A stretch of 64,000 nucleotides of DNA from JABMQW01 sp964439935 (GTDB taxonomy: Bacteria; Fidelibacterota; Marinisomatia; Marinisomatales; TCS56): contig CAYTPW010000009.1 in assembly GCA_964439935.1 (NCBI GenBank), positions 1 to 64,000 on the forward strand, read 5' to 3'. Shown here piece after piece: positions 1-9,090 of this stretch; within the stretch, counting starts at the first letter, position 1, and every line of letters begins with the position of its first letter. The translations under genes and the position numbers were made by a program. Under the pieces are notes generated by a model. It had not been told where the DNA came from, ran no database searches, and saw only the letters and a program-made list of their open reading frames with translations.

Positions 1-12
1 CCTTCCAACTCG

Positions 13-87
13 TCGGGGCAGAGAGATTTGAACTCTCGACCTCATGACCCCCAGTCATGCGCGCTAACCGGGCTGCGCCATGCCCCG
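13..87 (-). tRNA. tRNA-Pro (anticodon GGG)
   Basis: Read on the minus strand, this folds as a complete cloverleaf. The acceptor stem is CGGGGCA with TGCCCCG and a discriminator A. The anticodon stem CATGA/TCATG encloses the loop CTGGGGG, giving anticodon GGG (reads CCC/CCU proline codons). The T arm is GAGAG-TTCAAAT-CTCTC. CCA is not encoded. The gene is the intact relative of the defective tRNA-Pro-like copies at 233-333 and 462-562. Confidence 0.93.
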
Positions 88-132
88 AACTTGCTTAAAA
101 ATTACTGTATATTTTTGATTAAAATCAATCTA
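88..132. repeat. Direct repeat flanking tRNA-Pro (spacer unit, copy 1)
   Basis: The 45 bases directly beside the tRNA-Pro acceptor end are identical to bases 332-376, which lie at the same place next to the first tRNA-Pro-like copy. The shared block is AT-rich and non-coding. It runs straight into the assembly gap. This suggests that the gap lies inside a tandem array of tRNA-Pro-derived units plus this spacer. Confidence 0.85.
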
Positions 133-232
133 NNNNNNNNNNNNNNNNNNNNNNNNNNNNNNNNNNNNNNNNNNNNNNNNNNNNNNNNNNNNNNNNNNNN
201 NNNNNNNNNNNNNNNNNNNNNNNNNNNNNNNN
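133..232. other. Assembly gap (100 N)
   Basis: There are exactly 100 unknown bases, the conventional placeholder for a gap of unestimated length. Repeated sequence lies on both sides. If the array is regular, the true gap would be about 85 bases or 85 plus a multiple of 229, so one or more repeat units may be missing. Confidence 0.97.
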
Positions 233-333
233 TTTTCTGGATTTGAACTCTCGACCTTCCCGACATTACATGTCGGGACGCGCTAACCAGGTGGAGTTTA
301 TCCCGATATGCAGTGTCGGGACCATGCCCCGAA
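233..333 (-). repeat. tRNA-Pro-like degenerate repeat, copy A
   Basis: On the minus strand this begins like tRNA-Pro (CGGGGCATGG), keeps the D-loop piece TGGTTAGCGCG, and has the 5' half of the T arm (AGGTCGAGAGTTCAAATC). It lacks the 3' strand of the T stem and the acceptor stem. In place of the 5' D arm there is an insert beginning with the imperfect palindrome TCCCGACA-N5-TATCGGGA. In place of the anticodon arm there is the palindrome TCCCGACA-N5-TGTCGGGA. It cannot form a functional tRNA. It matches copy B (462-562) except for two bases, at a period of 229 bp. Confidence 0.8.
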
Positions 334-376
334 CTTGCTTAAAAATTACTGTATATTTTTGATTAAAATCAATCTA
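332..376. repeat. Direct repeat spacer unit, copy 2
   Basis: This stretch is identical to bases 88-132 and lies at the same offset from a CCCCG acceptor-like end. It continues into an AT-rich, non-coding spacer (377-461) in which I see no gene and no clear terminator. Confidence 0.85.
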
Positions 377-461
377 TCAGAAATCTTAAATCTGGGCACA
401 GAATAAATGATATAGTTAAGGAGAAGTACCAGGATTTTGCTCAAAATAAGAGTACACTAAA

Positions 462-562
462 TTTTCTGGATTTGAACTCTCGACCTTCCCGACATTACAT
501 GTCGGGACGCGCTAACTAGGTGGAGTTTATCCCGATATGCAGTGTCGGGACCACGCCCCGAA
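462..562 (-). repeat. tRNA-Pro-like degenerate repeat, copy B
   Basis: This is the second copy of the 101-bp tRNA-Pro-like unit and differs from copy A at two positions (C/T in the D-loop piece and T/C near the acceptor end). It carries the same two TCCCGACA-type palindromes and the same truncated T arm. The homology stops at the stop codon of the MerR-type gene at 563, so one edge of the array is flush with a coding region. Confidence 0.8.
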
Positions 563-961
563 TTATCTTTGCAACACCTCCAGCATCGACTCCAGTTCCT
601 GACGGATGTAACCGAGCATCTTCTTGCGGCGCCGGCTTGCTTCAGATTTATCTTCCGGACTAACATCCGTTTGCTTCTGAGAATCTACCGGAGCGGTCTC
701 AATCTCAACCTGCTCGGCCGGTTTCTCCGCCAGTCGTTTCCGGGCGCCTTCAATGGTGAATTTCTCCACGTGCAATAACTGCTTCAAGCTCTGGATCATT
801 TTAATATCTTTTTGACGGAAAGTTCGATTGCCGGCCCGATTCTTGGGTGGGGATAACTGTTTGAATTCAGTCTCCCAGTAACGTAGTACATATGGCTTTA
901 GGCCGGTGATTTCACTGACCTCACCGATCGAATAATACAGTTTTTTTATACTCTGTTCCAC
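563..961 (-). CDS. MerR-family transcriptional regulator
   Basis: The 132-residue protein has a MerR-type winged helix-turn-helix at its N terminus: YYSIGEVSEITGLKPYVLRYWE at about residues 9-30, then a wing with NRAGNRTF. A basic, charged linker and a short helical tail rich in Arg and Glu follow (about 95-132). It lacks the Cys or His clusters of metal-sensing MerR proteins, and no effector domain is recognisable. It resembles the short MerR regulators found near translation operons in many bacteria, but its target cannot be read here. The start is GTG, the only start codon upstream of the conserved helix, with a GGAAAT-type ribosome binding site. It lies 91 bp downstream of ald on the same strand. 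Confidence 0.85.
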   Translation of the reverse strand: MEQSIKKLYYSIGEVSEITGLKPYVLRYWETEFKQLSPPKNRAGNRTFRQKDIKMIQSLKQLLHVEKFTIEGARKRLAEKPAEQVEIETAPVDSQKQTDVSPEDKSEASRRRKKMLGYIRQELESMLEVLQR

Positions 962-1052
962 AGAACTATTTCCATTACGGGAATTAAAGCAACACTTGAT
1001 ATTAATACCCTGATGGGCTTCAATACAAGCCTTTTGTCAAAGAACTCTCAGT

Positions 1053-2171
1053 CTAAACTGCTAGAGCAGTTTCTGGTGCAATATAATCAATTCCGAAAGC
1101 GTCAGCCACACCTTTGTGGGTGATCTGCCGCTTGTATGTATTCAATCCCTGCAGCAACGCCGGATCGGATTTAAGTGCCTCAATCGGTCCTTGATTCGCC
1201 AGTTTCAAAGTGTAGGGTATTGTTGCATTGGTCAGTGCTATCGTGGATGTGAACGGTACAGCACCGGGCATATTGGCCACGCAGTAATGCACTACGCCCT
1301 CAACCACAAAAGTGGGATTTGCATGGGTTGTCGGTTTGCAGGTTTCGATGCAACCGCCCTGGTCAACGGATACATCCACAATCACTGAACGCTGCTTCAT
1401 CAGTTTCAGCATATCCCGAGTGACCAGTTTGGGCGCTTTGGCACCGACAATCAGTACTGCTCCGATCAACAGATCCGTCTCAGGCAGCAGTTCAGTCAGA
1501 TTGTATTTATTACTGTATAAAGTATGCACATTCTTCGGCATCACATCATCCAGATAGCGCAGGCGCTGCAGGTTGTTATCGAGCAGATATACATCGGCTC
1601 CAAATCCAGCAGCGATCTTGGCCGCATTGGTACCAACAACTCCGCCGCCGATCACAGTGACCGTGGCCGGCTTGACACCGGGAACACCGCCAAGCAGAAT
1701 TCCGCTGCCGCCGAATGCCCGTTCCAGATACTTGGCTCCTTCCTGGGCGGCCATCCTTCCGGCTACTTCACTCATTGGAACCAACAATGGCAAACTACCG
1801 TCTTCCAGCATTATCGTTTCATAGGCAATCGCCGTAGCACCGGTAGCAGCAAAATCTCTGGTCAACTTTTCGTCAGCGGCAAAATGAAAATAAGTGAACA
1901 TGGTCATGTCCTGCCGACACAGGGCTATTTCCGCTGGCTGGGGTTCTTTTACTTTGACTACCATCTCAACCGCGTCGAAAACTTCCTTGGGTGTGTCTAC
2001 TATCCGGCAACCAACTTCCAGATAAGAATCATCAGAAAAGCCGCTTTCCACACCGGAATTACGTTCTGTGATGACCGTGTGTCCCCGGTTAACCAACTCC
2101 AGGGCGCCATGTGGCGTCAGTGCAACACGCGATTCATTATCTTTAATCTCTTTTGGTACACCAATTATCAT
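1053..2171 (-). CDS. ald: Alanine dehydrogenase
   Basis: This NAD-dependent enzyme oxidatively deaminates L-alanine to pyruvate and ammonium in the cytoplasm, or runs in reverse. The 372-residue protein is the normal length. It opens with the typical MIIGVPKEIKDNESRVALTP. The substrate-binding and catalytic Lys75 (in VKVKEP) and His96 (in YFHFAAD) are at the family positions. A Rossmann motif (VIGGGVVG) lies at about 173-180, and VDVSVDQGGCIE carries the conserved Asp. It follows pnp with a gap of 23 bp and may be the last gene of that operon or have its own promoter. Confidence 0.96.
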   Translation of the reverse strand: MIIGVPKEIKDNESRVALTPHGALELVNRGHTVITERNSGVESGFSDDSYLEVGCRIVDTPKEVFDAVEMVVKVKEPQPAEIALCRQDMTMFTYFHFAADEKLTRDFAATGATAIAYETIMLEDGSLPLLVPMSEVAGRMAAQEGAKYLERAFGGSGILLGGVPGVKPATVTVIGGGVVGTNAAKIAAGFGADVYLLDNNLQRLRYLDDVMPKNVHTLYSNKYNLTELLPETDLLIGAVLIVGAKAPKLVTRDMLKLMKQRSVIVDVSVDQGGCIETCKPTTHANPTFVVEGVVHYCVANMPGAVPFTSTIALTNATIPYTLKLANQGPIEALKSDPALLQGLNTYKRQITHKGVADAFGIDYIAPETALAV

Positions 2172-2194
2172 CTTAGACCCCCATAGTCTTAATG

Positions 2195-4357
2195 TTAAAA
2201 CCGTTTTTTCTTGAATGGACGGCTATGGCCGCCATCGCGACGAGGCGGACGTTCGCGGCGCTGTGGTTCACGCCATCCCTCTGGTTTGGGCAGGGTCGCC
2301 TTACGACTGAAATCATAGCGTCCCTGATCATCTACTTTAATCAGTTTGACCCGAACCTTATCGCCCGGATTAAGTACGTCAGCAACTTTCTCAACCCGTT
2401 TCCATTCCAGTTCGGATATATGTACCAGACCTTCCCGTCCGGGAGCATATTCCACGAATGCACCAAAGGTCATTAATCTAGTCACAATGGCATCATATTC
2501 CTTACCTACCTCCGGCTCGAAAGTAATCGCTTTGACCATTTCAACTGCATCCCGACATCTTTCAGTATCACTACCAGATACAACCACATTTCCTTCATCA
2601 TCAACGTCAATACCACATTCCGTGTCGGCAATAATTTTTTTGATAGTTTTACCGCCTGGTCCGATCAACATACCGATCTTCTCAGGATTGATCTGCAGCA
2701 TCAGAATCTTGGGTGCATGAGGTGATAGTTCACTGCGCGGTTCCGGTAACGCTGCATTCATTTTATCCAGGATAAACAGACGACCTTCCCGGGCTTGGGC
2801 CAGGGCTTCCCGCAGCAGATCAAAACTAAGCCCAGCGATTTTCAAATCAAGTTGGATGGCGGTAATTCCATTGGAAGTACCGGCAACTTTGAAATCCATA
2901 TCTCCAAGATGATCTTCAGTGCCCAGAATATCGGTCAGGATAGCGTATTTATCACCTTCAAGTATCAATCCCATGGCAATACCAGCCACATGCTCACGCA
3001 TTGGAGCACCGGTGTCCATCAGGGCCAGAGAACCGCCACAGACCGAAGCCATCGATGAGGAACCATTCGATTCCAGGATATCGGAAACGATCCTGACAGT
3101 GTAGGGAAATTCCTGAGCTGTCGGAATCAAAGGCTTAAGCGCTCGTTCCGCCAAATTACCATGCCCCACTTCACGGCGGCTGACGCCCATTATCCGTCGC
3201 ACCTCACCGACACAAAATGGTGGGAAATTATAGTGCAGCATGTAGCGTTTGGTTGTGTCCCGATCGATATCATCTATTATCTGTTCATCACGCTTGGTAC
3301 CCAGGGTAACCGCCACCAGAGCTTGTGTCTCACCGCGGGTGAATAGTGCTGAACCGTGTGTTCTGGGCAGGAATCCCGGTTCGATCGTGATCGGGCGTAC
3401 TGTCTTTGTGTCCCGGCCATCAATCCGGCGGCCCTTGGTAAGAATGATATCCCGCATTACAACCTTATGGCGCTCCTGAATCAATTCCTTGATTACCGGG
3501 TCCGATTCGGGATACACTTCAGCCAGGGCGGCAATTGTTTCATCGGTCAGGGTATCCATGGCTTCATAATGTTCCATCTTATCTTCGATGGCGACAATAT
3601 CAACCACCTTGGCATCTGTCAGATCAGCAACCGCTTTTGTCAATGCTTCATTTTCTTCGACTTCCGGGATTGAACGTTTCTTTACTTCGCAATCCGCTAT
3701 CAGCTTCATCTGCAGTGCGTTCAATTCCTTGATATAGCCGTGTCCGAATTCAATCGCATCGATCAAGATCTCTTCAGATATCTCACTCGCTTCTCCCTCG
3801 ACCATGACCACCGATTCATCAGAACCGGACAGGACAATTTCCAATTCGCTTTCTTCCAGTTGATACATGGTCGGATTGATGATGAATTCACCATCGATCC
3901 ATCCAACACGAACGCTGGAAATCGGTCCATTCCAGGGAATATCCGACAGCATCAGGGCCGCGGAAGCACCGAAACCCGCCAGGGTATCCGGCGAATTTTC
4001 GCCATCACTGGAAAGAGCGGTGATGATCACCTGGGTTTCGTATTTGAATTCCTTGGGAAATAAAGGCCGGATCGGACGATCCGTCAATCGGCAGGTCAGG
4101 ATTTCCTTCTCTGTCGGACGACCTTCACGCTTGAAAAAGCCGCCAGGTATTTTTCCACCGGCGTAATAGCGTTCCCGGTATTCAACCTGCAGCGGGAAAA
4201 AATCAATATCATCCCGTAATTTGTTGGCAGCATTCACCGCTACCAATATCATAGTCTCGCCATAGGTCACCAGGACCGATCCGGAAGACTGTTTGGCCAC
4301 ATGGCCAGTTTGTATCGACAGTTCGCGACCACCGATATTAATTTCGTGTTTTACCAT
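2195..4357 (-). CDS. pnp: Polyribonucleotide nucleotidyltransferase (PNPase)
   Basis: PNPase is a trimeric, phosphate-dependent 3'-5' exoribonuclease acting in mRNA turnover. The 720-residue protein has two RNase PH domains (about 10-220 and 310-540) joined by an all-helical linker. A KH domain with IGPGGKTIKKI (about 560-610) and an S1 domain with MTFGAFVEYAPGREGLVHISEL (about 620-690) follow. The tail is rich in Arg, Pro and Gly. It begins 3 bp after the rpsO stop codon, the classic rpsO-pnp arrangement, with an AGAGGTAA ribosome binding site. Confidence 0.98.
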   Translation of the reverse strand: MVKHEINIGGRELSIQTGHVAKQSSGSVLVTYGETMILVAVNAANKLRDDIDFFPLQVEYRERYYAGGKIPGGFFKREGRPTEKEILTCRLTDRPIRPLFPKEFKYETQVIITALSSDGENSPDTLAGFGASAALMLSDIPWNGPISSVRVGWIDGEFIINPTMYQLEESELEIVLSGSDESVVMVEGEASEISEEILIDAIEFGHGYIKELNALQMKLIADCEVKKRSIPEVEENEALTKAVADLTDAKVVDIVAIEDKMEHYEAMDTLTDETIAALAEVYPESDPVIKELIQERHKVVMRDIILTKGRRIDGRDTKTVRPITIEPGFLPRTHGSALFTRGETQALVAVTLGTKRDEQIIDDIDRDTTKRYMLHYNFPPFCVGEVRRIMGVSRREVGHGNLAERALKPLIPTAQEFPYTVRIVSDILESNGSSSMASVCGGSLALMDTGAPMREHVAGIAMGLILEGDKYAILTDILGTEDHLGDMDFKVAGTSNGITAIQLDLKIAGLSFDLLREALAQAREGRLFILDKMNAALPEPRSELSPHAPKILMLQINPEKIGMLIGPGGKTIKKIIADTECGIDVDDEGNVVVSGSDTERCRDAVEMVKAITFEPEVGKEYDAIVTRLMTFGAFVEYAPGREGLVHISELEWKRVEKVADVLNPGDKVRVKLIKVDDQGRYDFSRKATLPKPEGWREPQRRERPPRRDGGHSRPFKKKRF

Positions 4358-4360
4358 AAA

Positions 4361-4636
4361 TTATATATTACCTCTTATTGATAAATCTTTAATTATTTTT
4401 ACATATGCTGCTGGGTTCGTCCTGCGCAGGTATTTCATCAATTTCCTGCGTTTGGCAACCAACATTACCAGTCCACGACGGGAATGGCTGTCTTTTTTAT
4501 GTACTTTTACATGTTCCGTTAAATCCCGAATCCGCTGGGTCATCATCGCAATCTGCGATTCCGGCGATCCGGTATCTTGTTCATTTCTGCCATGCTTAGA
4601 AATTAGTTCAACTTTCTTCTCACTGGTCAATGGCAT
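4361..4636 (-). CDS. rpsO: 30S ribosomal protein S15
   Basis: Small-subunit protein that binds 16S rRNA and bridges to 23S rRNA. The 91 residues match the usual 88-89. Family signatures are visible: DTGSPESQIAMMTQRI, HKKDSHSRRGL and KRRKLMKYLR. It sits between ribF (8 bp upstream) and pnp (3 bp downstream). In many bacteria S15 represses its own mRNA through a 5' structure. The very short leader here leaves little room for that unless it extends into ribF. Confidence 0.97.
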   Translation of the reverse strand: MPLTSEKKVELISKHGRNEQDTGSPESQIAMMTQRIRDLTEHVKVHKKDSHSRRGLVMLVAKRRKLMKYLRRTNPAAYVKIIKDLSIRGNI

Positions 4637-4644
4637 AATATCTC

Positions 4645-5583
4645 CTACTTGTATTTACTTAATAGATCTAAACAGTATTGTTTATCTTCTTCTAGTTGTT
4701 CAATTAATTCTTCAGCCGAATCAAATTTTTTCTCATCACGGATCCGCTCCAGAAATTCGATCGTGATCTGCCGGCCGTACAATTCTTCATCTATCGCCTT
4801 AAAAAAATGCACCTCCATCACAAATCCTTCCTCATCGAAGGTTGGACGAGTTCCCAAATTACACATACCATAGATATTTTTTGAATTAAGTCTTCCTCTG
4901 GTGAAATATACTCCTTGGCCTGGTAATAACTGGTTTTTCTCCCGGGGGATGAAGTTAGCGGTTGGAAATTGTAAGGTACGTCCCCGTCCAACTCCCGGTA
5001 CTACTGTGGCCTGGAAACCATAGACCCATCCAAGTTCGAACGACGCCCGGCGCACAAATCCTGCGCTGATCAGCTCCCGGATATGAGTGCTGGATATTAC
5101 AACATTCTCATCATGAACCGGCTCTACCACCTCCACTTCGATGTCCTGAAGATCAAGCTGCGACCGAATAAAAACAGGTGATCCTTCCCGAGCATGGCCG
5201 AAATGGTGATCATAGCCAATCACAATCTGCCGGGGAGCGAATTTGCTTAGAATAATTTCTTCCAGAAAGTCTGCAGCTGATATGTGGGAAAATTCTTTTG
5301 TGAATGGAATAATCACCGCCAGGTCAACCTTCAATTCCGCCAGTATGTCCAATTTCTTATCAATACTCATCAATAGCGGCAATTGCTCACTATTTTCATT
5401 TAAAACATGGCGGGGATGAGGATCAAAACTGATGACCACCGACTTGGAATCATGGGCATTGGCGTATGCTACAACCCGCTTGATGATCTCCTGGTGCCCC
5501 CGGTGAAGGCCATCATAAGTACCGATAGTCAAATAACATTCCGGCAGTTTAGTGAATTGATCTAAGCTGCGGATGATTTCCAT
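4645..5583 (-). CDS. ribF: Bifunctional riboflavin kinase / FAD synthetase
   Basis: The enzyme converts riboflavin to FMN and then to FAD. The 312-residue protein has an N-terminal nucleotidyltransferase domain with TIGTYDGLHRGHQEII (about 21-36) and IGYDHHFGHAREGS. A C-terminal flavokinase domain has PGVGRGRTLQFPTANF, the equivalent of the usual GRTxGFPTAN motif. The start overlaps the end of truB by 22 bp, consistent with translational coupling in the nusA-infB operon. Confidence 0.95.
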   Translation of the reverse strand: MEIIRSLDQFTKLPECYLTIGTYDGLHRGHQEIIKRVVAYANAHDSKSVVISFDPHPRHVLNENSEQLPLLMSIDKKLDILAELKVDLAVIIPFTKEFSHISAADFLEEIILSKFAPRQIVIGYDHHFGHAREGSPVFIRSQLDLQDIEVEVVEPVHDENVVISSTHIRELISAGFVRRASFELGWVYGFQATVVPGVGRGRTLQFPTANFIPREKNQLLPGQGVYFTRGRLNSKNIYGMCNLGTRPTFDEEGFVMEVHFFKAIDEELYGRQITIEFLERIRDEKKFDSAEELIEQLEEDKQYCLDLLSKYK

Positions 5584-6215
5584 TTCGCTGCCAGATCTTC
5601 AATTGTGATGGCCGACTCCAGTGTATATTTGCCCACCGCTGTCCGGATCAGTCGGGTCAGATGACCTACCGTACCAAGCTTCCGGGCAATATCGGAACCC
5701 AGGACCCTGATATAGGTACCCTTACTGCAAATTGTGCGGAATTCTATAATGTCAGGCATAAACTTTATCAGTTCAAGCGTATGGATTGTAATCGGTGCCG
5801 GTTTCCGCTCAACTGATATATTATTCCGTGCCAACCTGTAAAGCCTCTGTCCACCTATTTTCTTAGCGGAAAACATCGGTGGAATCTGGGTTTGTTCACC
5901 ACGAAATAAATCCAGAATCGATATTATTATCTCCGCGCTCAATTTGGGAACCGATTTTGTGTCAATAACTTTTCCGGTGAGATCGTGACTATCGGTAGCG
6001 GTGCCTAACTTCAGTACGGCTTCGTACGTTTTATCTGCAGTAGTAACAGTCGTCAGCTGCTTGGTATCCCGGCCGGTACCTAGAACCAGCACTCCCTCAG
6101 CAAATGGATCAAGGGTGCCACCATGCCCAACTTTTTTCGCGCCGGTGATATTGCGTACCTTTTTAACTACATCGAACGATGTCCAGCCAACAGGTTTGTA
6201 AATATTAATCAACAT
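5562..6215 (-). CDS. truB: tRNA pseudouridine(55) synthase TruB
   Basis: Makes pseudouridine 55 in the T loop of tRNAs. The motif GHGGTLDPFAEGVLVLGTG contains the catalytic Asp (GTLDP). I chose the ATG that gives MLINIYKPVGWTSFD, which matches the family start. A GTG three codons earlier (6224) is possible. At 217 residues it is shorter than the E. coli protein and lacks an obvious C-terminal PUA domain, as in several other bacteria. It overlaps both rbfA and ribF. Confidence 0.94.
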   Translation of the reverse strand: MLINIYKPVGWTSFDVVKKVRNITGAKKVGHGGTLDPFAEGVLVLGTGRDTKQLTTVTTADKTYEAVLKLGTATDSHDLTGKVIDTKSVPKLSAEIIISILDLFRGEQTQIPPMFSAKKIGGQRLYRLARNNISVERKPAPITIHTLELIKFMPDIIEFRTICSKGTYIRVLGSDIARKLGTVGHLTRLIRTAVGKYTLESAITIEDLAAKWKSSAA

Positions 6216-6579
6216 CCGCTTCACTAGGGGGAGGTAAATCCGACAACAGTTTATTCATTTTTTCGGCATATTCGAGCGACTCATCGTGAATAAATTGCAA
6301 TTCAGGCGTATGCTTGATCCGCAATTCAGGACCCAGATATTTGCGAAACGCGGAACTTAGTCGGTTTAGCCGTTCAATCACAGATGAATTATCAGGTTTT
6401 GGTTGTATAACGCTGAAATAGATTTTGGCTTGTTTCAGATCGCTGGTAATCTCGACGCGCGTAAATGTAATAAATCCCAAATGGGATAAATCTATATTCC
6501 GGGCAGCAATTTCACCGAGAATCTCGAGGATCTGTTGGGCGACTCGATCCGGTCGCCGATAGGGTGTCGCTAAGTTCAA
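6205..6579 (-). CDS. rbfA: 30S ribosome-binding factor A
   Basis: Cold-shock and ribosome-maturation factor with a KH-type fold that acts on the 5' region of 16S rRNA. The 124 residues contain the family pattern YRRPDRVAQQILEILGEI, then the strand LGFITFTRVEITSDLKQAKIYFSV and the helix LNRLSSAFRKYLGPEL. The only start upstream of the conserved region is a TTG overlapping the infB stop codon (ATTGA), which suggests coupled translation. Confidence 0.93.
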   Translation of the reverse strand: MNLATPYRRPDRVAQQILEILGEIAARNIDLSHLGFITFTRVEITSDLKQAKIYFSVIQPKPDNSSVIERLNRLSSAFRKYLGPELRIKHTPELQFIHDESLEYAEKMNKLLSDLPPPSEADVD

Positions 6580-9071
6580 TTTGCTTCAAGTTTCCGCTTA
6601 ATTTTCTTTACTACGAAGGATTCGATGATATCACCTTCGTTATACTTGGATATGCCTGCCAGACCAATTCCACATTCCAGACCTTCTTTCACTTCCTTGG
6701 CATCATCTTTAAAACGTTTCAATGAAGATACCGTACCTGAACCGATGACTTCTTCATCCCGGATCAGGCGGGCATCTGCATTGCGTTTAATTAGGCCTTC
6801 GGTTACCTTACAACCAGCGATATTACCAATCTTGGGGATTTTAAATTGGGCTTGAACCAATGCCCGGCCGGTGATTTCTTCTACCAAATCCGGTTCCAGT
6901 AAACCTTCCAAGGCTAATTTGATATCTTCAACCACATTATAGATCACACTGTAATCCCGGATTTCAATTCCTTCTTGATTAGCCAACAGTTTAGCGTTCG
7001 AATGGACTTGAACCTGGAAACCAATTACAACCGCACCGGAGGCCGCCGCCAGTAATACATCTGATTCGCTAACCATACCCACCGCTTTATGCCTGATCTG
7101 TACACCGACTTCCTCGGTGTTAAGTTTTTCCAGTGTTTGGGCCAGAACTTCGACCGAGCCATCCACGTCACCTTTGATGATCAATGGTAAATTCTTAATA
7201 CTGCCTTCTTTGATCATGGCTGATATTTGATCCAGTGACTGAGTAGCAATTTTCTTATGATCGATTTCCCGCTTCAGACGCTGGCGCTCGGAGGCGATTC
7301 GCTTAAGATCCCGTTCATTCTCAACACCGGCAAAAATATCAGCTGCCTGAGGTACCTGATTGAAGCCTAAAATCTGCACGGCTTCTGAAGGACCGGCTTG
7401 TTTAATCCGATTGCTACGTTCATCCAGGATCGCCCGCACCTTACCGGGATAATTATTACAGATAAACGGTGTCCCAACCTTCAGGGTACCTTTTTGGATC
7501 AAAACAGTAGCTATCGGTCCATGTCCCTTGTCCAACCGAGCCTCTACCACCGTACCCTTGGCCAGGCCGCTGTGATTGGCTTTCAACTCCAGCATTTCCG
7601 ATTCCATCAGAATGGCGGCTAATAAATCTTCGATTCCCTCACCGGTTTTGGCTGATACCGGAATTGATTGCACTTTACCACCCCAATCTTCAACCAGTAC
7701 TTTCTGTTCGGATAATTCCCGTTTGACCCGGTCAATATCAACATTGCTTAAATCTATTTTATTAATTGCCACAACTAATGGAACATTGGCTGCTCGGGCA
7801 TGATTGATCGCTTCGATAGTCTGGGGCATAACCGCATCATTGGCCGCCACAACCAGAACAACAATATCGGTCACCTGGGCGCCCCGGGCACGCATAGCGG
7901 TAAAAGCCTCATGTCCCGGCGTATCCAGGAAGGTTATCGGTTTACCGGGATTAACCTCTACCCTATAGGCGCCGATATGCTGGGTGATTCCGCCAGATTC
8001 ACCGGCGACGACATTGGCTGTACGTATATAATCAAGGATCGATGTTTTGCCATGATCTACATGACCCATTACCGTTACAACCGGCGAACGCTCATGAGCC
8101 TGCTTAAGGTCTTCTTCTGTATCTTCCAGTGAAAATAATTCTTCGCCAATCTCGGTCAACTGTTCGGCCTGATAGCCAAATTCCTCCGCCAGCAATTCGA
8201 TTGTATCCCAATCCAGCCGTTGGTTGATCGTTGCCAGAAAACCCAGGCTAAAACATTTTTGGATAATCTGATTGGGCGGTACTTCAAAAATCTTGGATAA
8301 CTCTTCCACGTTGGCGAATTCAGCAATTTTGAGGATATTAACTTCCTCACCTTCGTCAACTTTTTCCTTTTTCGCTTTGGAATAGGATTTTTTCCTGGAT
8401 TTGGAGTCTATCCCGGCTATTGTTCGGCGCACAGCATCACGGACAGTGGGCTTGACATCAGCCGCCTTCTCCTGATCCTTTTCTTTCTTGTCCTTGGCTT
8501 TAGGCCTGTGTCCCGATGTACCAATTTGCGATTCGATTTCAGACAAGTTAATCTTACGCAGCTTCCGCTTCTTACCCTTAACGGTTGATTTAACTACCTT
8601 GGTCTTTGCATCTTTAGCCGCCTTAACCTTATCCGCTGCTGCTTTTTCCTCGGCCAGTTTCTTGGCTGTCTTGCGGGCGGCTTCCTCGGCTTTCTTTTCC
8701 TCTTCCTTACGCTTGGCTTCTGCCGCTTTGGCTTCTAACCGAGCTGCTTTATCCTCAGCTTCCTTCCGCGAGCGTTCCTTGCGTTCATCTTCTTCGATTT
8801 TCCGCTGCTCAGACAGCGAAAGGATCTTCATTTGCTTACCGGAATGCTGCTCTTCCATCATGCGGGTTTCATGAATCTCCCGCCGGACCTGATCCTTTCG
8901 GTAACGGTCAACGACTTCCTTATCCTTGGCAAACTCAGCTAAGATTTGATTGTAAACCTCTTCATTTACCGGTGACATGTGGCTGGATATCGCTTCCCCG
9001 TTTTTCTTCAGGAAGGTCATAATCTCCTGATGAGAGATATTCAGTTCTTTGGCAATTTGGAAGATTCGCAT
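6576..9071 (-). CDS. infB: Translation initiation factor IF-2
   Basis: GTPase that delivers initiator tRNA to the 30S subunit. The N terminus (MRIFQIAKELNISHQEIM) is the usual IF-2 N-terminal motif. A long Lys/Glu/Ala-rich linker follows (about 60-240), then the G domain with GHVDHGKTS, DTPGHEAFTAMRARGA and NKIDL, and the beta-barrel and C-terminal fMet-tRNA binding domains. I use ATG 9071, 19 bp after the nusA stop. An upstream in-frame ATG at 9128 would overlap nusA and add residues the family lacks. The protein is 831 residues. Confidence 0.97.
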   Translation of the reverse strand: MRIFQIAKELNISHQEIMTFLKKNGEAISSHMSPVNEEVYNQILAEFAKDKEVVDRYRKDQVRREIHETRMMEEQHSGKQMKILSLSEQRKIEEDERKERSRKEAEDKAARLEAKAAEAKRKEEEKKAEEAARKTAKKLAEEKAAADKVKAAKDAKTKVVKSTVKGKKRKLRKINLSEIESQIGTSGHRPKAKDKKEKDQEKAADVKPTVRDAVRRTIAGIDSKSRKKSYSKAKKEKVDEGEEVNILKIAEFANVEELSKIFEVPPNQIIQKCFSLGFLATINQRLDWDTIELLAEEFGYQAEQLTEIGEELFSLEDTEEDLKQAHERSPVVTVMGHVDHGKTSILDYIRTANVVAGESGGITQHIGAYRVEVNPGKPITFLDTPGHEAFTAMRARGAQVTDIVVLVVAANDAVMPQTIEAINHARAANVPLVVAINKIDLSNVDIDRVKRELSEQKVLVEDWGGKVQSIPVSAKTGEGIEDLLAAILMESEMLELKANHSGLAKGTVVEARLDKGHGPIATVLIQKGTLKVGTPFICNNYPGKVRAILDERSNRIKQAGPSEAVQILGFNQVPQAADIFAGVENERDLKRIASERQRLKREIDHKKIATQSLDQISAMIKEGSIKNLPLIIKGDVDGSVEVLAQTLEKLNTEEVGVQIRHKAVGMVSESDVLLAAASGAVVIGFQVQVHSNAKLLANQEGIEIRDYSVIYNVVEDIKLALEGLLEPDLVEEITGRALVQAQFKIPKIGNIAGCKVTEGLIKRNADARLIRDEEVIGSGTVSSLKRFKDDAKEVKEGLECGIGLAGISKYNEGDIIESFVVKKIKRKLEAN

Positions 9072-9090
9072 CAGTCGTCCGTCATAAAAA

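Noticed and set aside
28..246. Plus-strand frame crossing the 100-N gap
   Set aside because: It depends on unknown bases and lies over tRNA-Pro on the opposite strand.
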